Source: Janthinobacterium sp051380735
GTDB taxonomy: Bacteria; Pseudomonadota; Gammaproteobacteria; Burkholderiales; Burkholderiaceae_D
NCBI RefSeq assembly: GCF_051380735.1
Contig: NZ_JBNYXQ010000001.1
Coordinates: 1,740,544 to 1,804,543, forward strand
Direction of reading: 5' to 3'
DNA length: 64,000 bases
Both the position numbers and the translations under genes were made by a program. Positions 7,116 to 13,198 of the stretch are shown piece after piece; the first letter of the stretch is position 1, and every line of letters begins with the position of its first letter. The notes below the pieces were generated by a model. The model was not told where the DNA came from. It did not search any database and was given only the letters and a program-made list of their open reading frames with translations.

Positions 7116-10085
7116 CTATTCGGCAGCGATGAGGAAGCGCTCAATCTCAAGGCCAGCGAAGCGCTCCTTCAGCATGTTCAAGAACACCATCACTTCAAGC
7201 GCACCCGGTACGACACGCTCCTCCGGCTGCTCGCCCGTACCATTCTTGACAGCCGACAGAGAAGTCTTGTAGCCGCACTCGGTGAGCCAGTCTGCCAGTG
7301 CTCGCTGGCTCATGTCAGCACCTTCCAGACCCCACAGGCGCTTCTGGTAGGCTGCAAGGAAGGTGCGCTTTGCGACGCCGACATAACCGTCCTTCATCAA
7401 GTTCTTGCGGCCGGTAGCGCTGCGTGTACCGGACGACGCAATATCGACGCCAGCATCGCCAGCCATTCGGCGCTTCCGTCCCTCCAAGTGGAATGCGCGA
7501 AAAGCCTCCCAGTTCCGGAAATCCTCGATGGTCTTGAAACAGTTGGTCTTACGCCAGTTATCGAAGATTAAACGGTCCAGCACAGCATCTTGAGCGAGCA
7601 GGTAGGGCTCTGTATCAAATGCCAGATGGCTTACACCTGCGCCATCAATCTCGACCATCCGTACACTCTCGGCGATGGGCCGGCGTTTGAAGTCGTACTC
7701 CAGATTCAGCGTCGTTTCTCGCCGCTCGGTTTGCAGGTCATAGCCCAGCGTGAGCTGATCGCGCATCGAAATGAAAGACTCATAGGCTTGCTTCTGTCCC
7801 GGCTCTCGATTGAGAATCAGATCCAACATATACGCATTTTCATCCTTGACCTCAGGCCCAGGCTTGACGCCTCCCTTGGCAGTCACTGAGGGGTGTTCGC
7901 CATCGACCTTGGTCGTGAACTGCAAGCGCGTCCGACCGGCAAAAAGCTGCATCACTTGATGCTTGTTTTCGAGCATGTGAGAACCTGGTGAAACGCGATC
8001 GACCAGGCTTTGGAAGCGCTGGCACATCGTGCCACTCAAATCCAGCTGTTCGATAGGACAGTCCACCAAGAAGCCGTCGGTGGTCGCAGAGACGGCAGTA
8101 ACATCAGCAGGCAGCTTCCACAGGATTTCGCCGATCACGGCACGAATCAAGCCGCATACAAGGCTGGCCACGGCGGCTTCCGACACGCGGGATGGACCAA
8201 CGACGACGCTATCCATCTCCTTGGGTCCAAAAGTGCGCTTCTGCTTGAATCCTTGACCTGTCTTTCCGTACAGACTGTTGCCAAGCAACTTGATAAACTC
8301 GAAAGGCAAAGTCTTCCGCGTAAAGAGTTGTCGCCGCTCGCGAATAAACGCTGCGAAGCTCTCGAACAGACGGTAGCCCTCCTCCTCATTCATACTCTTA
8401 GAAGAACCACCACCCTTAAAATTCGCATCGTCGAACTCTGTGGCATCGTCATCCGGCGACTGGCCCATAGAGCCACCGGCCTTCATTTTTTTCTTGGTAC
8501 GTTTGCCAGCAGCCAAAGCACTTCGAGAAAACACATCCTCGCGTGCCATCCACGGAATGACCACGCCGTACTTGATAACGATCTCAGCGCCCATGTTCTG
8601 CGCAAGTTCGATTTCTGGAGCGGTACACAGGGATTCACCGGTCAAAGGAAACAACAGGCCGCGCTCTTCGACCGCCACCGGCAAGCATGGGAAGCGAGTG
8701 CCGGTCGGGAATTTGAATGAAACAAGCGCATATCCAGCCACAGGGCCGATGAAGTCTTTGACTTCCTTCGTCATGAAAGCTTCGTCGTAATCCAACACCA
8801 AGAGATAGGCCAACGCCGTCAGGTACGCACCAGATAGATCGGGGTCAAAGAAACGCTTGATAACCGTAGGGCCAAACATGTAGCATTCATTGCGCCCGCC
8901 GACGTAGGCGTCGGCCAAGAAAGCCTCAAGCCATCCACGGATACGTTTCGGCACACGCTTCTTCTGCACTCGCGCCCTGTGGGTCTTATTGTCCCAGCGA
9001 GTCACTTGCTTTTCCTCGAAGTTCAAAGCAACGTTGAGCTCCACGCCATCGCTTCGAATGCATGCTTCGGCGACGCGAACAGCAAGGCCACTAGCGGTGG
9101 CAGGAAGACGATCCATGTTCAGGCCGAGATAGCGTGTTGAAAACCATACCACCCATAGCACATACGTCACGGCGATCTCAGCATCACGAAGTCCATAGGC
9201 CTCGAATTTCTTTTTTTCCTCGCGCTGGAAGGAAGCCATGTCACTTTTGTCGAAACCCGCAGGCAGATCGATCTTCGGCAGCCCGAGCACATTGCCGAGA
9301 TAAGCCAGTGACTTACCAGGCGGTGCCAAGCGGCTGGAATCAACCAAGCGGATGCTCAACAGTTTCGGATCAATCATCGAATCGACGACATACTGGTAAT
9401 GGCTCTTGAGCTGCTGCTGTCGCTTCTCCGACATGGGAAGTTCAATAGCAACAGCGCCACCCACGGTGACAAGGGTGCCACCCACACCACTGAGTTCATG
9501 ACGGAACTTCTTGAAATCGGAAAAGACAGTGATGTCGGCCCGAGTAAAGAAACCGCAGAGCACAACTTCGATAGGCCAGTCATCAATGATGCCATCGTCC
9601 ACGGCTTCATCCAGCAGCTCATAGATGGCTTGTGAGAGGCTGGGCCGCTCCGTGTCATGGTTATCCAGATGAATAACCTTGTACATGATCTCGCCGCTGG
9701 GTCCGATCAGGCAAAACTGGACGCTCAAAATTCGATTACGCCCTTTTCGCAAGAACTGCCACTCGGCATCAAAGCCGATGAAGACACGAGGCCCCACACC
9801 CAAAGCAAGCCTCGTTTTTTCACACTTGCCTTGCTGAATACGAGGACTTGGCACACATCCAGCACGATCACGAACTTGACGGTAACGAGCGAGCGCCTGC
9901 TCTTCCTCACTGAATGTTGAAGCGGGTGCGGCATCGACCGGTGGATTAACAAGTGACGAATGCATTAGCTTACCAAAACGCCTGTCGCAGAAGGCCATCA
10001 AAGCCTCGTCGCCAGTCGTGGACTTAGCGACTATAGGCAGTACCGAAGGCAATATTGGTGCAACCTTATCGGTTTCATTTTTCAT
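7116..10085 (-). CDS. Family B DNA polymerase, pipolin/protein-primed-like
   Basis: The protein has 989 aa from ATG 10085, chosen over the ATG/GTG at 10121 because of the upstream GGGGG and the MKNETDKV start. The exonuclease motifs are intact: Exo I FDAEW (D106, E108), Exo II around D184, and Exo III Y297-x3-D301. Polymerase motif A is DPDLSGAY (D416), motif B is KLLGNSLYGK (599-608), and motif C reads ATTDGF (D670), where the usual DTD has Thr in place of the first Asp. An acidic, Gly/Ser-rich insertion at about 525-570 lies between motifs A and B, where TPR insertions of protein-primed or primer-independent PolBs sit. No terminal-protein, helicase or replication-initiator gene is adjacent. 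Host replicative PolB (Pol II) is shorter and canonical. The likely role is replication of a self-synthesising mobile element; primer independence is inference. Confidence 0.88.
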   Translation of the reverse strand: MKNETDKVAPILPSVLPIVAKSTTGDEALMAFCDRRFGKLMHSSLVNPPVDAAPASTFSEEEQALARYRQVRDRAGCVPSPRIQQGKCEKTRLALGVGPRVFIGFDAEWQFLRKGRNRILSVQFCLIGPSGEIMYKVIHLDNHDTERPSLSQAIYELLDEAVDDGIIDDWPIEVVLCGFFTRADITVFSDFKKFRHELSGVGGTLVTVGGAVAIELPMSEKRQQQLKSHYQYVVDSMIDPKLLSIRLVDSSRLAPPGKSLAYLGNVLGLPKIDLPAGFDKSDMASFQREEKKKFEAYGLRDAEIAVTYVLWVVWFSTRYLGLNMDRLPATASGLAVRVAEACIRSDGVELNVALNFEEKQVTRWDNKTHRARVQKKRVPKRIRGWLEAFLADAYVGGRNECYMFGPTVIKRFFDPDLSGAYLTALAYLLVLDYDEAFMTKEVKDFIGPVAGYALVSFKFPTGTRFPCLPVAVEERGLLFPLTGESLCTAPEIELAQNMGAEIVIKYGVVIPWMAREDVFSRSALAAGKRTKKKMKAGGSMGQSPDDDATEFDDANFKGGGSSKSMNEEEGYRLFESFAAFIRERRQLFTRKTLPFEFIKLLGNSLYGKTGQGFKQKRTFGPKEMDSVVVGPSRVSEAAVASLVCGLIRAVIGEILWKLPADVTAVSATTDGFLVDCPIEQLDLSGTMCQRFQSLVDRVSPGSHMLENKHQVMQLFAGRTRLQFTTKVDGEHPSVTAKGGVKPGPEVKDENAYMLDLILNREPGQKQAYESFISMRDQLTLGYDLQTERRETTLNLEYDFKRRPIAESVRMVEIDGAGVSHLAFDTEPYLLAQDAVLDRLIFDNWRKTNCFKTIEDFRNWEAFRAFHLEGRKRRMAGDAGVDIASSGTRSATGRKNLMKDGYVGVAKRTFLAAYQKRLWGLEGADMSQRALADWLTECGYKTSLSAVKNGTGEQPEERVVPGALEVMVFLNMLKERFAGLEIERFLIAAE

Positions 10086-10116
10086 GCTATATAACCCCCA
10101 TACTAGAATTGAAACC
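10071..10116 (-). promoter_or_regulatory. Palindromic control element at the polymerase start (copy A)
   Basis: GGTTTCA (10071-10077) and TGAAACC (10110-10116) are inverted around CTATATAACCCCCAT. The arrangement overlaps the polymerase start codon (10083-10085). A closely similar element with the same arms, spacing of 31 instead of 32, and TATATA-CCCCCAT core lies at 13047-13091. This makes it a candidate promoter/operator or replication site used by the element. Confidence 0.6.
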
Positions 10117-10126
10117 AGCACCGCCG

Positions 10127-10154
10127 AAAAAAAAAGCCGCCTGTTGGCGGCTTT
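10127..10154 (-). terminator. Rho-independent terminator upstream of the polymerase
   Basis: On the minus strand, AAAGCCGCC-AACA-GGCGGCTTT is followed by an unbroken T9 run. It terminates the 89-aa gene unit and separates it from the polymerase gene, so the polymerase needs its own promoter between 10126 and 10086. Confidence 0.9.
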
Positions 10155-10193
10155 ACAGCACTGGGGTGGATCGAGCCAAGAAGCCCATAGACG

Positions 10194-10238
10194 TCGGCAG
10201 CGCGCTTTTTCAACAAATCCGTCGAAGCGCGCTGCCGA
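10194..10238. repeat. Large inverted repeat downstream of the 89-aa gene
   Basis: TCGGCAGCGCGCTT (10194-10207) and AAGCGCGCTGCCGA (10225-10238) are perfect 14-bp arms around a 17-bp spacer. Flanking GAC/GTC bases extend the symmetry imperfectly. It is not followed by a T-run and lies only about 40 bp from another, proper terminator. It could be a recombinase or replication site instead. Confidence 0.7.
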
Positions 10239-10253
10239 TCGTCAAAGCGACAC

Positions 10254-10523
10254 TTAGGACGCCTCTGCTTGCAAGAAGGTCCAATCAGGTTGCGTAGCAT
10301 TGCGGGGCGTATTGATCAGCATGCTGAAGATTTCCAACACCTTTTGAAACTTGACCTCGCGGCTCGCATCGTCGGAATCGGAAATTGCAACCCAACCAAT
10401 CATGCGATTGCGCTCATTCAAGATGCCGACACCATCTGTATATGGAACAGCTTGGGCAATCAGCGTAATGAGGACGGACCCACCGTCGGGGAGCATTACT
10501 GCGCGAATACTTTTTGTAGCCAT
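10254..10523 (-). CDS. Small hypothetical protein, 89 aa
   Basis: The start at ATG 10523 is chosen because an AAGAAAGAG SD precedes it. The longer reading to 10634 adds an Arg/Cys/Trp-rich segment typical of non-coding frame. The product begins MATKSIRAVMLPDGGSVLIT and has beta-rich character with VGWVAISDSDD near the middle. It is soluble and has no recognised domain. It lies between the recombinase (stop 10648) and the polymerase, separated from each by hairpins. Its place in the element suggests an accessory replication or recombination role, but the sequence gives no direct support. Confidence 0.6.
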   Translation of the reverse strand: MATKSIRAVMLPDGGSVLITLIAQAVPYTDGVGILNERNRMIGWVAISDSDDASREVKFQKVLEIFSMLINTPRNATQPDWTFLQAEAS

Positions 10524-10552
10524 GTCGCTCTTTCTTAAAAAATAAGGGGGTC

Positions 10553-10586
10553 GCTGCCAGGAGAGACAAGCACCCCTGCTGGCAGC
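10553..10586 (-). promoter_or_regulatory. Hairpin between the recombinase and the 89-aa gene
   Basis: GCTGCCAG (10553-10560) and CTGGCAGC (10579-10586) form a perfect 8-bp stem with an 18-nt loop. On the minus strand it is followed by GACCCCCTTATTTTTT. It is a terminator-like or attenuator hairpin for transcription leaving the recombinase operon toward the 89-aa gene. Confidence 0.5.
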
Positions 10587-10647
10587 CCAATGTGAAGCAC
10601 CATCAGGACAAGGGGGCGCACGAGCTCTGTTCATCAGCTACTCCCTT

Positions 10648-11613
10648 TCACAATGTTTTTCCAGAAATCAAGGGCGCAAGCTGTCGGCCGATGGAATCAG
10701 CTGCGTCATGGAGGCGCAGATCAGTCGCCACCAAGTAACGCTCGGTCACAGCAGTACTCGAATGCCCGAGAATCGCACTCACAGCATGCGTAGGCAGAAT
10801 CTCGGCAATACGGGTGGCATAATGTCTCCGCAGATCGTGAGGCCAGAAGCCCTCCATACCGGCAGCAGCGAGCATGGCCTTGATCTGACGGCTTGGACGG
10901 GACATCGGACCGTCACCTCGTCCAGGAAACAGGAATACGTTGGTACGCATGGCACGAAGCTGCTCACAGATTGAGCATGCTTCTGCCGAAAGTGGGACCA
11001 CTCGGGGCCGTCCACTCTTGGTATCCGGCAACCGGATTGTGCGATTGGCGAGATCGACATAGTCCCATCGCGTAGAGAGGGCTTCGCCGATTCGCATGCC
11101 GGTCAGGAGCAGCAACGAGATCAACAAACGCGTTTTAATAGGTGCATCCCCCAACGCGGTAAAGAAGCGCGCCTGCTCTTCATCGCGCAGGATGCGTGTG
11201 CGCTGATTACGCTCCGGGATTTTTTGCAGGTCCTTGGCAATGTTTTCTTCAATAAGCCCCAACTCGTACAGCTTTCTGAAGATGAACTTCAATTCATCGA
11301 CCACACGATTGCGTGTGCTGGGCTTCAAATTGACGATCGCACGGCGACACTTACGTGACGGGCACAGTTGGTCGATCAGTGCAATCAATACAGCACGTGA
11401 GATTTGGGATAGTGGGCGATTACCAATGGCTGAACGGATATGCGCATCAAAACGGCTTGCGTGAGTCTTGCTGCTACTGGCGCGCTGAACAGAGGGCAGG
11501 ACAATGCCGTCATATGCCTGGGCGAGCGACATGGTCAGGTGCTCGGGGCGCAGGCCCTTGTCCAACCGCTCTTGTAACCGGCAAACCATCTTGATAGCGT
11601 CGATCGACTTCAC
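10648..11613 (-). CDS. Tyrosine recombinase, catalytic part
   Basis: A 321-aa protein starting at GTG 11613. All catalytic residues of the phage-integrase family are visible: Arg in TGMRIGEAL, Lys in DTKSGRPR, HDLRRHYAT (His and second Arg), GHSS, and the Tyr nucleophile in TERYLV. The core-binding domain spans about 30-130. The arm-binding domain is missing here and is found in the separate upstream ORF (11616-11816) in another frame. The stop of that ORF and this GTG are 2 nt apart (TAGTCGTG). This could be translational coupling, a programmed -1 shift or an inactivating frameshift. The enzyme probably integrates or excises the polymerase element. Confidence 0.88.
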   Translation of the reverse strand: MKSIDAIKMVCRLQERLDKGLRPEHLTMSLAQAYDGIVLPSVQRASSSKTHASRFDAHIRSAIGNRPLSQISRAVLIALIDQLCPSRKCRRAIVNLKPSTRNRVVDELKFIFRKLYELGLIEENIAKDLQKIPERNQRTRILRDEEQARFFTALGDAPIKTRLLISLLLLTGMRIGEALSTRWDYVDLANRTIRLPDTKSGRPRVVPLSAEACSICEQLRAMRTNVFLFPGRGDGPMSRPSRQIKAMLAAAGMEGFWPHDLRRHYATRIAEILPTHAVSAILGHSSTAVTERYLVATDLRLHDAADSIGRQLAPLISGKTL

Positions 11614-11615
11614 GA

Positions 11616-11816
11616 CTAGTCCGCCATACCGAGGGTGAGGCAGGTCTTGCGACCGGTGACGGGATCACGGAAGCGGTAGATGTAGGTGCGGCGACCGGAC
11701 GGGTAGATAGCTAGGCGCAGGCCGGGAACGCCTGGGACTGCGCGCTCGATTTGGCGGCGGCTGGCGCTTTCAGCAATTTCTGCAGAGGCCGCATTGGGGA
11801 CTAGATTTTGTGACAT
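11616..11816 (-). CDS. Integrase arm-type DNA-binding domain (DUF4102-like), separate ORF
   Basis: A 66-aa product from ATG 11816, chosen for its GGAG SD at 6 nt. The second half, VPGLRLAIYPSGRRTYIYR then TGRKTCLTLG, is the typical N-terminal arm-binding fold of P4-type integrases. The expected continuation into the core domain is interrupted by TAG. Reading on in the -1 frame gives MADLVVKSIDAIK, which continues into the recombinase without loss. So this is either the first half of a frameshifted integrase gene or a genuine two-protein arrangement. Confidence 0.75.
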   Translation of the reverse strand: MSQNLVPNAASAEIAESASRRQIERAVPGVPGLRLAIYPSGRRTYIYRFRDPVTGRKTCLTLGMAD

Positions 11817-11820
11817 TCTT

Positions 11821-11850
11821 GGCTCCGTTTGTTGCGTAAGTAACGGAGCC
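11821..11850 (-). promoter_or_regulatory. Hairpin covering the SD of the integrase arm ORF
   Basis: GGCTCCGTT (11821-11829) and AACGGAGCC (11842-11850) are perfect 9-bp arms with a 12-nt loop. On the minus strand the downstream arm contains the GGAG Shine-Dalgarno, 6 nt before ATG 11816, so folding would hide the ribosome site. It may be a translational control hairpin or an operator. Confidence 0.6.
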
Positions 11851-11873
11851 ATCCTAGATCCTGAAAATCAGAG

Positions 11874-11890
11874 ATCGGACAGATATTTCT
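11874..11890. repeat. 17-bp near-repeat upstream of the integrase (copy 1)
   Basis: ATCGGACAGATATTTCT matches the sequence at 11943-11959 at 15 of 17 positions. Two such sites 69 bp apart just upstream of an integrase operon resemble arm-type integrase binding sites or repressor operators. This is inferred from position only. Confidence 0.5.
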
Positions 11891-11942
11891 GGGTATTTAC
11901 CTTGTGTAGGCCATTAAGGGCATAGACTTAGGAGTGACGAAT

Positions 11943-11959
11943 ATCGGACATATTTTTCT
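11943..11959. repeat. 17-bp near-repeat upstream of the integrase (copy 2)
   Basis: ATCGGACATATTTTTCT is the partner of the site at 11874-11890, in direct orientation. It lies between the integrase promoter region and the stop of the unrelated gene at 11977, which may mark an element boundary. Confidence 0.5.
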
Positions 11960-11976
11960 CACGTAATGGCTCACTA

Positions 11977-12705
11977 CTACACATTTCTCAAGCCATCCTT
12001 AGCAGTAAACTGCTTACGGCTTCGCCAAAAGAATTCGATCATTTCGCATGTGCGCCACTCTCGATGCCTAGCTATCTTCCGTGCGTCCTTGAGAGCTCCT
12101 GTAATGAATTTCCGTAGCTTGCGATCGCGGTCGATGGCAAGGCCATCAGCATCTAACAGCCATGACGTTAATCCGTATGCGTCAGTCGTGGTAGCCTTCA
12201 TACTAAGCAAAGCCTTTAGCAGTGAGGGATTAACCCATCCATACAGTTCAAACACAAGCAGGCAAACTGCATAGGAGAACTGACGGACAATAATAGTATT
12301 GCCGCCGTCATGGAACGGATTTTCTACGTCGCGGCGTTCAAAGGGTAAACTGGCAAGCTGAATTTGCAATTGATTTGCATTTTCAGAAAGCTGCCGTATT
12401 GCGGAAACTACCTCTTCCCGGTACATCAACTCCGCAGTAATGTGAAAAAGCAATGAGTCGGCTTGTTCAACAAATCCTGCCGCTGCTTGACGTAGAGCTT
12501 CACGATTCAGGCTTTCACTTTTAGTATCAAGAAAGTAAGGTCCATCACGGAAATAGTTAAAAATTCTCCCCATCCCGCCTAGAAATTTGAAATGTCTCTC
12601 TTCCTCACACTCGGCAGCCCACCGGAAGGCTTCACTTCGGCATTCGGATTGCGGTCCCCCCCCGCATCTTGTCAACAACCTTGTTAAGGCCATCTTCAAG
12701 ATCAA
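11977..12705 (-). CDS. C-terminal part of an unknown protein, out of frame after a G8 tract
   Basis: This frame stays open for up to 242 codons, but its natural beginning is probably at the G8 tract (12656-12663): from there it reads PQSECRSEAFRWAAECEEER and continues to 11977. The product is soluble apart from a hydrophobic stretch (SYAVCLLVFELYGW), and no family is recognised. Joined to the upstream 95-aa ORF by a one-base deletion in the G-tract, it would make one protein of about 310 aa. Both halves lack an internal SD that would support separate translation. The gene lies between the two recombinase genes, so it is a cargo gene whose expression is off in this sequence. Confidence 0.6.
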   Translation of the reverse strand: MILKMALTRLLTRCGGGPQSECRSEAFRWAAECEEERHFKFLGGMGRIFNYFRDGPYFLDTKSESLNREALRQAAAGFVEQADSLLFHITAELMYREEVVSAIRQLSENANQLQIQLASLPFERRDVENPFHDGGNTIIVRQFSYAVCLLVFELYGWVNPSLLKALLSMKATTTDAYGLTSWLLDADGLAIDRDRKLRKFITGALKDARKIARHREWRTCEMIEFFWRSRKQFTAKDGLRNV

Positions 12706-12919
12706 GAGTGATGAGAGTTAAATCTTGGTCTTTTACCAACTTATGGCCAAACTCGGTCTCACTCAAGCGTTCGATAGCCACGGCACATATAGAGTTGACT
12801 ATCTGATTCCTTTTTCGAGGTATCAGGGCCTGTTTTTCGATATCGGCAATTTCCCGCAACCAGTGGTTGAACTCAATCTTAAACTTGCTGTATAACTTTT
12901 CTCTATGTTCCATCGTCAA
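12632..12919 (-). CDS. N-terminal part of the same unknown protein
   Basis: A 95-aa ORF, with start candidates MTMEH at 12919 or the internal ATG two codons later. It is helical and charged (HREKLYSKFKIEFNHWLREI) and runs up to DKMRGG, where the G8 tract is read. It then continues only 7 codons in this frame before a stop. Removal of one G, or addition of two, would carry translation into the 11977-12705 frame. This pattern fits slipped-strand phase variation, a recent mutation or a sequencing error. Function is unknown. Confidence 0.6.
   Translation of the reverse strand: MTMEHREKLYSKFKIEFNHWLREIADIEKQALIPRKRNQIVNSICAVAIERLSETEFGHKLVKDQDLTLITLDLEDGLNKVVDKMRGGTAIRMPK
12656..12663 (-). repeat. 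G8 mononucleotide tract inside a coding region
   Basis: Eight C residues on the plus strand are G8 in the gene sense. The tract sits exactly where the two halves of the unknown protein change frame. G7 or G10 would restore one continuous frame. Confidence 0.85.
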
Positions 12920-13046
12920 TATCAGACACTATGCGGTCGTTGAGAACCCTCGGACGCGCGCAGAGAGCAGGGGGGATTCGGAATACCAGCAAGTATAACG
13001 GCAATGGGCAACGCCCCCATCATCCAGTAGGCGACGACAAAAAGTC

Positions 13047-13091
13047 GGTTTCAAATTGGCGGCTATATACCCCCATGAACGGAATGAAACC
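13047..13091 (-). promoter_or_regulatory. Palindromic control element, copy B
   Basis: GGTTTCA (13047-13053) and TGAAACC (13085-13091) flank CTATATACCCCCAT in the same layout as the element at the polymerase start (10071-10116). The nearest downstream minus-strand gene starts at 12919, 128 bp away. Apart from this and a terminator, 12920-13198 shows nothing recognisable. The element may be a promoter/operator recognised by the same factor or part of a replication origin. Confidence 0.6.
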
Positions 13092-13112
13092 GGAAGGAAA
13101 ATGACGCATCAT

Positions 13113-13128
13113 TACCCCCCAAGTCAAA
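13113..13128. repeat. 16-bp direct repeat flanking the second integrase (left copy)
   Basis: TACCCCCCAAGTCAAA differs at a single base from 14801-14816 (TACCCCCCTAGTCAAA). The two copies enclose the complete integrase gene (13199-14458) plus its leader, so they could be attachment-site remnants. The C6 run lowers the significance. Confidence 0.45.
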
Positions 13129-13142
13129 AAAACATACAAGAA

Positions 13143-13166
13143 CGCCAACGGCAAAAGCCGTTGGCG
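13143..13166 (-). terminator. Terminator hairpin of the second integrase
   Basis: CGCCAACGGC-AAAA-GCCGTTGGCG is a perfect 10-bp stem, 33 bp beyond the integrase stop (13199). The T7 run on the minus strand comes later (from 13131 downward), so termination may be only moderately efficient. Confidence 0.7.
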
Positions 13167-13198
13167 CGCTAGTATCCAAGATCATCATCCTGCTATCG

